Translations under genes and position numbers: made by a program
The notes under the pieces: generated by a model
What the model was told of the DNA's origin: nothing
The model's input: the letters and a program-made list of their open reading frames with translations, nothing else
Database searches by the model: none
Shown here: piece after piece, positions 1 through 7,661 of the stretch
Numbering within the stretch: position 1 is the first letter of the stretch
How the letters are laid out: every line of letters begins with the position of its first letter
Source of the DNA: CAVPXC01 sp963709505
Lineage (GTDB): Bacteria > Chloroflexota > Anaerolineae > JAAEKA01
Length of the DNA stretch: 64,000 nucleotides
NCBI GenBank assembly: GCA_963709505.1
Contig: CAVPXC010000007.1
Location: forward strand, 62,001 to 126,000
Direction: 5' to 3'

Positions 1-68
1 TCTAAGTACAGCTTTGCGCAATGCTGTACTTAGATCTTTTCCAACGCGTGGACCTAGAGGACTTATCT

Positions 69-890
69 ATGAAACTCCTGATGGCAACGGGTGGTTCGGC
101 ACATTCCGAGGCAGCTTTGTTGTTCGGTATGCAGATTGCCAAAAGCTCAGGTACGCCACCGACTGTGGTGACGGTCATTCGGCGCGAGGAAGCTCGTGCC
201 CACGGACTGGCCGTGTTGGCTCGCGCACACGAGCTCTTGGCCGAAGCGGGACTGGATGCACAGACAAAACTACGCATTGGCTCCCCGGCAGAGGAGATCG
301 TGCGAGAGGCCCACGAAGGGGCTCACGAACTGGCAATCGTAGGCGAACGACCAACCCATGGCTTCTTCAAGCGCGTCATGGGCTCGACGGCAGTACACGT
401 GGTTGAGAACGCGCCATGTCCGGTGATTATCGCCAAGGGCAAGATCGGCCCCATTCGTCGCATTCTGCTGTGCGACAGCGGCGGCTGGAGGCCGCCGCTG
501 CTCAGCCGGTTTACAGCTCAGCTGGCCCACATGCTCGAAGGCGACGAGGAGGTGATCGTGCTGCACGTCATGTCGCAGATCACGGCCGGACCAGGCGTGA
601 ACGACGAGCAGCTGGCGGCCAACGCCGACGATCTCATCCGCCTCCACGCTCCGGAGGGTGAAATCCTCGAGCGCGACGTGGAAGTGCTGGCGCAACCCCA
701 CATTCGCGCCACGCCCAAGGTGCGCCACGGTTCCATCATTGAGGAAATTCTGGACGAGGCATCCACCGGCGATTATGACTTGGTGGTCATCGGCGCGCAC
801 CGCGAACAGGGCTGGCAGAAAGTGTTGCTGGCAGATATTGCGCACCAGATTATTACACGCCTGGACCGGCCGGTGTTGGTGGTGCGGTAG
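69..890 (+). CDS. Tandem universal stress protein (two UspA domains)
   Basis: Cytoplasmic nucleotide-binding stress protein made of two Usp domains in tandem (about residues 1-137 and 138-273). The first domain ends in the ATP-binding signature GERPTHGFFKRVMGS followed by the usual Pro-Val-Ile strand. The second ends in a weaker version (GAHREQGW..LADIA) and PVLVV. The ATG at 69 begins with the family-typical MKLLMATGGS; an upstream in-frame ATG at 21 would add 16 residues that do not resemble the family. The gene stands alone and converges on the minus-strand operon that ends at 942. UspA proteins respond to starvation and stress in general; no specific role can be read here. Confidence 0.85.
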   Translation: MKLLMATGGSAHSEAALLFGMQIAKSSGTPPTVVTVIRREEARAHGLAVLARAHELLAEAGLDAQTKLRIGSPAEEIVREAHEGAHELAIVGERPTHGFFKRVMGSTAVHVVENAPCPVIIAKGKIGPIRRILLCDSGGWRPPLLSRFTAQLAHMLEGDEEVIVLHVMSQITAGPGVNDEQLAANADDLIRLHAPEGEILERDVEVLAQPHIRATPKVRHGSIIEEILDEASTGDYDLVVIGAHREQGWQKVLLADIAHQIITRLDRPVLVVR

Positions 891-941
891 TGCGGAAGTG
901 AGATAGTGAGATAGTGAGGAGTGAGGAATGAGGTGGGGCGG

Positions 942-1688
942 TTAGGACAGGCTTTGGCGGCCGCAGGTGTGGTGGACGCCGCAAGCGCGGCAGCGGGCGA
1001 GGTCGTTATGGCTGCGTTTTACTTCCCGCAACCTGCGGTCGGCACGCAATTGATCGAGTAGATCAAGCAGATGTTGCCGCAACACTGGTGTGTAGTCGAT
1101 TTGTAGCGTGGCGTCGTCGTAATGAATCAAGCCGTGGGTGGGACGCTGGCCATGGGCCTCTTCGATCAGCAAGCAGTAGGCGGCCAGTTGCATAATGTGC
1201 AACTCGTAGGCTCGGCCCCCGGGCGGGGCAGCGGTGTGTTTGACCTCCACCGGCACCAGACCTTCCTCGGTGTCCACCAAATAGTCCGGCTTGCCAGTCA
1301 ATCGATAGTGTTGGGAAAAATACGGTCGCGCGACCTCGGACCAACGCCCCGTGTCGGCGTAGACCAGGCGGCCCCGGGGCAATCCACTACGCTGTTGGCC
1401 ACGGCGGGCACGTAGGAAGAGCCAGATTGCGGCACCCAGAAGCATAGCGCTGAAAACAAGCAAAATCAATGATGTTGAACATGATACCTCATCGATTGAA
1501 GTTGCGCATTTGCTCAGGGCCGGTATAGTATCGTGGCGATGGAAAGTCGCCCGGAGGCCGGCGCGCACGAACTCTGCAGCCCCGACCATTGTCAGTGTGC
1601 GCTGCGCCGGAGCCAGCTGGGCCAACAACTCCATCTGCTGCCAGTCAATCGGATCGAGTTCGAGATCGATGGGCGATGCGGTTTGCAT
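942..1688 (-). CDS. C-terminal half of a Cas4/RecB-like nuclease with a membrane segment
   Basis: The C-terminal part carries the catalytic half of a Cas4/Dna2-type PD-(D/E)XK nuclease: the Asp of GKPDYLV, the Glu and Lys of VPVEVKHT, and a three-cysteine iron-sulfur motif at the C-terminus (RCRACGVHHTC). A single transmembrane helix (about residues 73-92) comes just before it. The first cysteine and the His motif of the family are missing here but are found in the small protein at 4101-4370 of the same operon, so the two probably form one nuclease. The first 55 residues are a helical segment I do not recognise. The ATG at 1688 lies 6 nt after the permease stop, suggesting coupling; an in-frame TTG at 1694 is an alternative start. 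The substrate is unknown. Confidence 0.7.
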   Translation of the reverse strand: MQTASPIDLELDPIDWQQMELLAQLAPAQRTLTMVGAAEFVRAGLRATFHRHDTIPALSKCATSIDEVSCSTSLILLVFSAMLLGAAIWLFLRARRGQQRSGLPRGRLVYADTGRWSEVARPYFSQHYRLTGKPDYLVDTEEGLVPVEVKHTAAPPGGRAYELHIMQLAAYCLLIEEAHGQRPTHGLIHYDDATLQIDYTPVLRQHLLDLLDQLRADRRLREVKRSHNDLARCRACGVHHTCGRQSLS

Positions 1689-1694
1689 GTTCAA

Positions 1695-2414
1695 TCAATC
1701 CACCCACAGCAAATCCTTGCGCCGAAAGAGCCAGACAGCCAGGATAAACAGCCCGATGGTGTAGGCCCCCATCAATAGCAAGGTGGAAGCGTAGCGCGCA
1801 AACACGAGGGGCGCCACCGGCTCTCGTAGCGTGGTCATGATTGGGCTGCCGATCGCGGCCGCGGCGCGCGCTAGCCAGGCGAAGTCGCCGCGCATTAGAA
1901 CGCCCTGTTGCTCGAAAACCGTGGCAAAGAGCGCCAGAAGGCCAAATGCGATCAAATGCGAGCCACCGCGGCTGATGAGCCGGCTTAGTTGCAGCCCAAT
2001 AGTGGCAAAAAGCGCCGCCAGGGTAAACCAGCGCGGCGCAATAACGACCAGATTGGCAGGGGTCATCGCGACTTTAGCCTGGCCAAGCGCCAAGCCCGTA
2101 AATACCACGGCCATCACCGCAGCAACCACGAGCGTGCTTGCAACGATTGCGCCCAACAATTCAGAACGGTGCGGCAAGCGCGCAACCACGGGAGTGTTGC
2201 TCATGCGATTGGCCTGCCCGGCCAACAGCAGTGTTGTCACCAGCGACGCCACGAGCAGTGCAAACCCACCTGTCGCGGCAAAATAGTCAACGTCCCCGGG
2301 AAACTCGAAGAAAATCCAATACAACGCCACCGTGATCGCCAGCGGCGCTGCGATCGCAAGCGAGCGGACCAGTTCTTTGAGCTGGAATCTGGCCAACGTC
2401 GCGACGCGTTTCAT
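1695..2414 (-). CDS. ABC-2 type transporter permease
   Basis: Hydrophobic protein of 239 residues with about six predicted membrane segments and a basic N-terminus, the size and layout of ABC-2 exporter permeases. Its start codon overlaps the stop of the adjacent ABC ATPase gene (ATGA), so the two are translationally coupled and almost certainly form one exporter. The family exports small molecules, peptides or lipids; nothing in the sequence reveals the substrate. It lies between the ATPase and the Cas4-like C-half in the operon. Confidence 0.75.
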   Translation of the reverse strand: MKRVATLARFQLKELVRSLAIAAPLAITVALYWIFFEFPGDVDYFAATGGFALLVASLVTTLLLAGQANRMSNTPVVARLPHRSELLGAIVASTLVVAAVMAVVFTGLALGQAKVAMTPANLVVIAPRWFTLAALFATIGLQLSRLISRGGSHLIAFGLLALFATVFEQQGVLMRGDFAWLARAAAAIGSPIMTTLREPVAPLVFARYASTLLLMGAYTIGLFILAVWLFRRKDLLWVD

Positions 2415-3287
2415 GAGGCAACCGCCTCAAGATAAACCTCTTCGAGGCTAAAGCGTTGCTGCGTCATATCCTGGATGTCGGCACCGGCGCTCAGCAGCGC
2501 GCTAAGCACCTGGGCTTTATAGGCCAAGGCCTCGCCGCTGAGAGCGACGCTGGTATCTCGCACGCGCACGTCGGGATGCAGGTCGGCCAGTGCTGGCCGC
2601 AACGCGTCCGGCACTCGATCCACACCCACGATCACCTGTTGGCGCGGGGGCAGCACGTCGTCCAGAGCACCAGCTCGTTTGAGACTTCCCCGCGACAGGA
2701 TGCAAACGTGGCTGCACACCTGTGCCACATCGCTCAGGCGATGGGTGCTGAGCAGCACGGTCTTGCCCTGGCGGTTGAGCTCGACCATCAAGTCGCGCAC
2801 GGTCTTCTGCCAGGCGGGGTCCAAACCCTCCATCGGCTCGTCCAACACGATCACCGGCGGATCGGCTAACAGTGCCATGGCCAGCCCCAGGCGCTGAAGC
2901 ATACCCTTGGAGCATGCGCCAATGCGCGCGCCTGCCACCCGGCTGAGTCCCAACCTGAACCAAGCGCTGATCGACCGCGCTGCGGAGCCGGCGGCCGCGC
3001 AGGCCGCTTAGTTGTCCCACCATTTCCAGGTATTCGGCGATATGGCTGCGCGGCGGCAAGGCTGGCCGCTCCGGGAGGTAGCCGATCTGATGCACGGCCA
3101 ACTCCCCGCGTTGCAATTGGCCTGAGTCGGGAAAGATGAGGCCCAACAAGAGCTTGATGAAGGTGGTCTTGCCAGAGCCGTTCGGGCCCAATAGGCCATA
3201 AACGGATCCCTCCGGAATCGTCAGCGTAAACTGATCGAGAGCCAGCGTAGCCCCATAGTGCTTAGAAAGATCGACAGCGTGGATCAC
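2411..3287 (-). CDS. ABC transporter ATP-binding protein (frameshifted)
   Basis: Nucleotide-binding subunit of the exporter. The N-terminal part has Walker A (GPNGSGKT) and the Q-loop region (IGYLPERP). The C-terminal part has a signature-like CSKGMLQRLGLA, Walker B with VIVLDEP, a D-loop (GLDP) and the H-loop (STHR). The two parts are in different frames; one surplus base near 2955 (after RLVQVG) joins them into about 292 residues of normal layout. The GTG at 3287 is preferred because VIHAVDLSKHYG is where ABC ATPases begin. The stop overlaps the permease start. The break is either a sequencing error or a recent mutation. Confidence 0.75.
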
Positions 3288-3321
3288 GCGACCCTCTGCG
3301 CAACAAGCCGCGCCAGGCCCA

Positions 3322-4104
3322 TCAGCCTTCGCGCCCCGTTCCGCTGTCCCACGGCAGAACCACGATGGGCACGGCGTAGGGGCCCCATTGGGTGAGCCAA
3401 TGGGCTTCGTCCGGTGCAATGCGGATACAGCCACGCGAGGCGGGGAAGACACCGAGGTTCTCGATGCCCTGATAGGTCTTGCTACCGTCAGGAGCCACAG
3501 TATAAGGCGCGCTGTGGATGAGGATCGAGCCGTTGGCCTGAAACAAGTACCAGGCGTCGTCCGCCGTAACGCCGTTGGCTGTAAACGTGCCCCAATAGGC
3601 GCCTATTTTGCCAGACCATCCCGGTGTGTACCACCCACGGTCGGGGTCGCCGCTGCTGATCGGGACAGTGCGCAACAAGCGGCCGTCCTCGACGATGGTC
3701 ATGCGTTGGGCGTTCTGGTTGACAACGATGTACGTGCCGGCAGGGTCTATTCCGTTCTGACGAGCTACCTCGACCAGGAAGGCGTCAGGTGTCGGCAACG
3801 TCTCGGAAACGGCAGCGGCCGGCGCAGGTGCGGCCGTGGGTGCTGGCGTCGGTGAAGGGAGCACCATCCGGGTTGGAACTGGGGTCGCCGTGGGCAACGG
3901 CGTAGCCACGGGCGTCGGCGCAGCCGGCGCGGTCGGCGTAGTCATCCAACTGTCGCCGACGTAGTACTGGCCGGTGATCGGGGCCAGGGCTTGGCCGTCA
4001 CGCGCCAGGAAACTAACGCCTTGCCAAACCAGCAGGGTCGCCAAGACGATCACGAACGCAGTCAACCCCAACCGGCCCACTCTAGCCAGGAGTCGCGGTC
4101 TCAT
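3322..4104 (-). CDS. Membrane-anchored L,D-transpeptidase (YkuD domain)
   Basis: Peptidoglycan-modifying enzyme. One N-terminal membrane helix (about residues 12-32) is followed by a Pro/Thr/Ala-rich spacer to about residue 105 and then a YkuD catalytic domain with the conserved His (LIHSAPYT) and the active-site SRGCIR motif. The ATG at 4104 overlaps the stop of the upstream Cas4-like N-half gene (ATGA), so this start is favoured over longer versions. YkuD enzymes form 3-3 cross-links or attach proteins to the wall; the spacer would let the domain reach out from the membrane. It is the third or fourth gene of the operon that ends with the exporter and the Cas4-like C-half. Confidence 0.85.
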   Translation of the reverse strand: MRPRLLARVGRLGLTAFVIVLATLLVWQGVSFLARDGQALAPITGQYYVGDSWMTTPTAPAAPTPVATPLPTATPVPTRMVLPSPTPAPTAAPAPAAAVSETLPTPDAFLVEVARQNGIDPAGTYIVVNQNAQRMTIVEDGRLLRTVPISSGDPDRGWYTPGWSGKIGAYWGTFTANGVTADDAWYLFQANGSILIHSAPYTVAPDGSKTYQGIENLGVFPASRGCIRIAPDEAHWLTQWGPYAVPIVVLPWDSGTGREG

Positions 4105-4370
4105 GCCCCGCCTCCAATCGCCAGAACGATCGCCGTGACGGCCACCAGGATAGCCAAAACAGCCAGGATCAGGGCCAGACGGCGCTGGGCATGGACAGAT
4201 GCCACAGCTCGGCCATGTTGGTCGTGAGCGGCGCGACCGCTCTGCATGGCGGCCACATTGCGCGACTCGACGCCTTGCTCGTGGCGCAGCCACCAGGCGC
4301 GGGCACAATAGACGTATTCGCCGAGCTCACTGGCTCGAATGATGGTGTTATCCGTTGTCTGGTTGCTCAT
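4101..4370 (-). CDS. N-terminal half of a Cas4-like nuclease with C-terminal membrane helix
   Basis: Protein of 89 residues. Residues 11-30 match the beginning of Cas4 proteins (RASELGEYVYCARAWWL, including the first iron-sulfur cysteine). They are followed by the G-x3-H motif (SGRAAHDQHG) that supplies the metal-binding His of the RecB/Cas4 fold. The protein then ends in one transmembrane helix (LALILAVLAILVAVTAIVL). The Asp, Glu-Val-Lys and three C-terminal cysteines are missing and are encoded in the gene at 942-1688. The start overlaps the end of the translin-family gene by 23 nt and its stop overlaps the L,D-transpeptidase start. No cas genes or CRISPR repeats are nearby. Confidence 0.75.
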   Translation of the reverse strand: MSNQTTDNTIIRASELGEYVYCARAWWLRHEQGVESRNVAAMQSGRAAHDQHGRAVASVHAQRRLALILAVLAILVAVTAIVLAIGGGA

Positions 4371-5041
4371 CGGTGATCGCAAACAGTGCGAAGGGCTCGG
4401 CCGGATCGACCTGTCCCATCACCCGTTCTTCGAAGGCTACCAACGCCTGGCGCATCTGCTCCTGGCGCATGGCCATGGTGACGTCCCCACGCGTGCGCTC
4501 CAAAATGCCGCGCAGGACGTCGGTCTGCCGTCGCAGCCCGCCGGTGATGGCATCGGGGAAATCGATGGTAATATGCTGGCCATAGACCTCGTCCATGATG
4601 GCCAGGTAAGGCTCGGCCTCCTCGACGTGGCCCAGGCGGATCATGTCCAGGGCAAAGCGGCGCATTTCGGTGGCCGCTTCAGACATCCCGTTGAGATACG
4701 TGCCGGACGGCACGCCGAGCTCCGCCGGCGCGGGTAGATCGACGCCGGTGACAAAAGCAAAGACCAGGTGCGCCTCGGTCAGTTCTTTCAGTGCGTCCTG
4801 GGTATAGCCTGTGTGAAACAGCTCGTGCATCCCTTGCAGATCGCCGACCATCGCCGCGGCAGCAGCCCGTGCCTCGGCCAGCAGAGCGGCGGCCTCGTCG
4901 AACTCGTGGCGGTGGACGGCGCGGATGCTGTTGGCGCAGAGGCGGATCAGCTCGCGAGCGGCGCAGGGTCGCATCGCGCACATCATTGCGGGCCGTAAGA
5001 TCGGCGCGAATACCTTCGATAATGCTGGGCAGGTTGTTCAA
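4348..5041 (-). CDS. Translin-family RNA-binding protein (frameshifted)
   Basis: Predicted nucleic-acid-binding protein of the prokaryotic translin family. Recognisable stretches are ELIRLCANSIRAVHR, the TEAHLVFAF helix, LGVPSGTYLNGMSE, ALDMIRLG and the C-terminal PDAITGGLRRQTD ... RTRGDVT signature. The first 27 residues (MNNLPSIIEGIRADLTARND...) are in another frame; one surplus base near 4962 joins them. The TTG start at 5041 overlaps the stop of the DUF3467 gene. Translins form octameric shells that bind RNA or ssDNA; some eukaryotic partners are RNases. The link with a Cas4-like nuclease in the same operon is suggestive but unproven. Confidence 0.75.
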
Positions 5042-5412
5042 GGAGGATCCTTTTTGTCGTTCTGGTCACCGCCGTCCGGTTCGCCGCCGCCCACGTTCCA
5101 CTGCAAACCGCCAAGCGTGCCGCTTTTCGGGTCGAAGAACGTGTCTTGCTGGCTGCCGCTGATGGATCCAAAGCGGCGTTCGTAGTTGGCCAGGTTCTGG
5201 CTAATAGCCTGGAGCAGCATCTTGGCGTTATTGGGCGTTAGCAGGATGCGCGCTTGCACGCGTGCTTTCGCCGCGCCCGGCCCCGGCAAGATCTGGGCGA
5301 AATCGATGATGACCTCGCTGGGCGAATGGCTGATGATGGCGAAATTCGAATAAGTTGCGGTCAGGTCGTTCGGCAGCTCGACGTTGACCTGCTTCGGTTG
5401 CGGGTCAGCCAC
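5038..5412 (-). CDS. DUF3467 family protein
   Basis: Small soluble protein of 124 residues whose first 85 residues match the DUF3467 pattern (VELPNDLTATYSNFAIISHS, then a FAQ strand, RVQARILLTPNNAKMLLQAI and LANYERRFG). The tail is Gly/Asp/Lys-rich and probably disordered. The family is of unknown function. This is the first gene of the seven-gene minus-strand operon running to 942, and its stop overlaps the translin start. Confidence 0.8.
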   Translation of the reverse strand: MADPQPKQVNVELPNDLTATYSNFAIISHSPSEVIIDFAQILPGPGAAKARVQARILLTPNNAKMLLQAISQNLANYERRFGSISGSQQDTFFDPKSGTLGGLQWNVGGGEPDGGDQNDKKDPP

Positions 5413-5449
5413 GGCGGCATCCTTTCACGCGCGTTGACTGAAGTCTGCG

Positions 5450-5482
5450 ATTGAGACCTTTCTCGGAAGAAAGGTCCAATCG
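5450..5482. repeat. 32-bp-type intergenic hairpin repeat
   Basis: Near-perfect palindrome with stem GATTG(a)GACCTTTCT and a CGGA loop, upstream of the DUF3467 operon. It belongs to a family of about eight hairpins in this window (40993, 41046, 45725, 45778, 51212, 51261, 52910), most of them 32 bp. Confidence 0.75.
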
Positions 5483-5679
5483 CGTCAAACGCGACGCTGA
5501 AAAAACATGGCGCCCGTCAGTTGCATGCGCCTGAGGTCATTCTAGCACACAAGCAACAAAATCGGAAACCAACTGATCGGTTTTTCCGCTTGATTGCTAC
5601 CTGGAGTACAATGAAGGGGTGATTTATCAACCGGCGGGTCATGCGGCCCGCCGGTAGCGCGAGAAGAGGACGTAACCCG

Positions 5680-6912
5680 ATGATAGCATCCACCAGTCCG
5701 ATTACCTGGTCGCGCGCCGCCAGTGCCGACCTGACACATGGACTTCTGACCCCGTTCACCTGGTCGATTCTAAGCCGATCGGCCGAGCGGGCCGTCCGTG
5801 CACATTACCATGCCCTGGGCTACGACTTGCCCACGGATACTCAAATCTGGCGTCGACACGCCGGACGAGCGTATGTCAACATGACTGCGCTGACTGCGGC
5901 CGACCAAGCCTTCTCCTCCGCCGACGTCTCTGCGTCGGTGAGTCAAAGGCTCCTTGGCCGCGGGGGTGATCGCCGTCAGGCCACGGTGCTGAACCAACAG
6001 ATCGAGGCCGCGCCGGCCACTTTCGATGCAATCCAGCGCTGGTGCGACCGCGTGCAAGGCATGCAGTGGCGCCAAGCCACCATCCTGCAGATCATGGAAG
6101 AGATCGAACCGAAGGCCGAGGCGGTGCTCACGGTTCGGGACACCTTAACCACCGGCCTGGGCGCAGACCGCCGCCAGATCACCCGCTGGGTTGCGGAATG
6201 GCTGCCGGGCTCGTCCGACACACTGTTCGATGCCCTGTTTGCCGGGCTGGACGGCCGCGAAGGCTGGGCGCGCTACCGTTTCGACCTACGCCGCCTGGTC
6301 GAGGCGGCCCGGCAGGAGCCGGCCGCCCTGGCCGCCATGCAGGCCAGCGCAGATCAATCTCCCACAGAGGAAGGCGCCTTCCGCCGCGCCTACGAGTCCT
6401 TCCTGGCGGCCTACGGCCGATGGGGCGAGCAACCTCTGGAGGCGGCTAGCCCACGCTGGAGCGAAGCGCCTAGCAGCTTGCTGGAACGCGTGCGCCGGAC
6501 GCTAGACAAAGAGGTCGAGCCGCCGCTGCTCGACCCGGACCTTGCTCGCCAACGCCGCACCGAAGCCGGCACCCAGGTGGCCAAGCAGGCGGGTCTGCTG
6601 CACCGTCGACAATTCGAGCCGGTTTTTAGCCAGCTCCAGCGCACTGTGGATCTGTTGCCGGCCAGCCGTGACGCGTTGGTGACGGTGATCGCCGTGGCGC
6701 GCATCTGGGCGTTGGGCGCAGCGCAGGAAACGGTGGCCGATGGCCGGCTGGGCGCCGTGGAAGATGTATTCTTGCTTGAGCTGGAAGAGCTCAAGCAGGT
6801 GATGACTGGCGAGTGGAGCAGCGCGGATCAGGTGCGCCCCATCGTCGAGGAACGGCGGGCTCAGCAAGTCGCCTGGGCAGCCACAGAGCCGCCGGAAGTG
6901 ATCGAGGATTAA
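5680..6912 (+). CDS. Stand-alone PEP-synthase-like middle domain protein
   Basis: Protein of 410 residues. Its N-terminus (TSPITWSRAASADLTHGLLT PFTWSIL, then GRAYVNMTAL) resembles the region between the ATP-grasp and the phosphohistidine domains of PEP synthase and rifampicin phosphotransferase-like proteins. Neither the ATP-grasp domain nor the swivelling His domain is present, so the protein cannot do the phosphotransfer alone. I see no membrane segments or signal peptide. The ATG at 5680 follows a purine-rich stretch (GAAGAGGA) and starts just before the conserved region. It could be a regulatory or scaffold derivative; function unknown. Confidence 0.5.
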   Translation: MIASTSPITWSRAASADLTHGLLTPFTWSILSRSAERAVRAHYHALGYDLPTDTQIWRRHAGRAYVNMTALTAADQAFSSADVSASVSQRLLGRGGDRRQATVLNQQIEAAPATFDAIQRWCDRVQGMQWRQATILQIMEEIEPKAEAVLTVRDTLTTGLGADRRQITRWVAEWLPGSSDTLFDALFAGLDGREGWARYRFDLRRLVEAARQEPAALAAMQASADQSPTEEGAFRRAYESFLAAYGRWGEQPLEAASPRWSEAPSSLLERVRRTLDKEVEPPLLDPDLARQRRTEAGTQVAKQAGLLHRRQFEPVFSQLQRTVDLLPASRDALVTVIAVARIWALGAAQETVADGRLGAVEDVFLLELEELKQVMTGEWSSADQVRPIVEERRAQQVAWAATEPPEVIED

Positions 6913-6951
6913 GGAGCAACCGTTCACCCTTCATTCCCATCTTCGCAGGAG

Positions 6952-6979
6952 TTGACAGGTGAACAGTTGTAAGTAAAAT
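6952..6979 (+). promoter_or_regulatory. Sigma70-like promoter of the polyamine cluster
   Basis: TTGACA at 6952-6957, a 16-bp spacer and TAAAAT at 6974-6979, 21 bp before the arginine decarboxylase start, which has an AGGAGG ribosome site. The -35 box abuts the right arm (6958-6968) of an 11-bp inverted repeat whose left arm is at 6918-6928. Confidence 0.5.
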
Positions 6980-7000
6980 TTTTGCCTTCAGGAGGATTTA

Positions 7001-7546
7001 ATGCGACTAATTCCGCGCAAGATGTATCTGACGCGTGGCCTGGGCGTGCACAAGGAGAAGCTGACCAGCTTCGAAATGGCCCTGCGTGAAGCAGGCATTG
7101 CCAAATTCAACCTCGTGCGCGTGTCGTCGATCTTTCCACCCCACTGCCAGATCGTGGACAGGGAAGAAGGGCTGCAATTGCTGCAGCCTGGCGAGATCGT
7201 CTTCGCCGTCGTGGCGGAGATGTCCAGCAACGAGCCAGGGCGGCGCATCGCCGCGTCGATCGGCGTAGCGCGGCCCACCGACTGGAACCACTACGGCTAT
7301 CTGTCGGAGCATCACGCCTATGGCATGACCGAGCAGGAGGCCGGCGACTACGCCGAAGACCTGGCGGCCACCATGCTGGCTACGACGCTGGACATCCCCT
7401 TCGACGCCGACAACGACTACAACGCCCGCAAAGAACAATACATGATGGGCGGCGAGATGGTGGACACGACCAGCATCACGATGGCCGCAACCGCAGCGGT
7501 CGGCGGCGTGTGGACGACGGTGCTCTCGGTGGCGGTGTTGATCTGA
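7001..7546 (+). CDS. pdaD: Pyruvoyl-dependent arginine decarboxylase
   Basis: Converts arginine to agmatine and CO2, the first step of agmatine-based polyamine synthesis. The protein (181 residues, normal length) has the self-cleavage site in LVRVSSIFPP, where the second serine becomes the pyruvoyl group. Other family features are the N-terminal PRKMYLTRGLGVHKEKLTSFE and the Glu in the AEMSSNEPG region. The ATG at 7001 is preceded by AGGAGG. It is the first gene of the arginine-agmatine-putrescine cluster with agmatinase and a DHS-like enzyme. The TGA stop is part of the CTGAG target duplication of an 82-bp MITE that begins immediately afterwards. Confidence 0.9.
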   Translation: MRLIPRKMYLTRGLGVHKEKLTSFEMALREAGIAKFNLVRVSSIFPPHCQIVDREEGLQLLQPGEIVFAVVAEMSSNEPGRRIAASIGVARPTDWNHYGYLSEHHAYGMTEQEAGDYAEDLAATMLATTLDIPFDADNDYNARKEQYMMGGEMVDTTSITMAATAAVGGVWTTVLSVAVLI

Positions 7547-7547
7547 G

Positions 7548-7629
7548 TGTTCTGTTAGGTTGAAAGTTGAGAGTGTCATCCTTCGCCGAGCCTTAGGATG
7601 ACACTCTCAACTTCAAGTTTGACAAAGTA
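7548..7629. mobile_element. 82-bp MITE copy 1 (CTGAG target duplications at 7543-7547 and 7630-7634)
   Basis: Non-coding palindrome. The left end TGTTCTGTTAGGTTGAAA resembles the terminal repeat shared with copies at 9679, 33653 and 59455. Inner arms GAGAGTGTCATCC and GGATGACACTCTC flank a TTCGCCGAG core. Five-base direct repeats CTGAG flank it; the left one contains the stop codon of the arginine decarboxylase gene. The right terminal repeat is the most diverged of the set. Confidence 0.75.
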
Positions 7630-7661
7630 CTGAGGCAGGTAGATTGGTGGATTGGTGACTC

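Noticed and set aside
942..4370. CRISPR-Cas locus suggested by the Cas4-like halves
   Set aside because: No repeat-spacer array and no other cas gene are present in the window.
4679..5041. Separate small gene at the start of the translin-family gene
   Set aside because: Its first 27 residues complete the translin N-terminus; the rest is an Arg/Pro-rich out-of-frame shadow.
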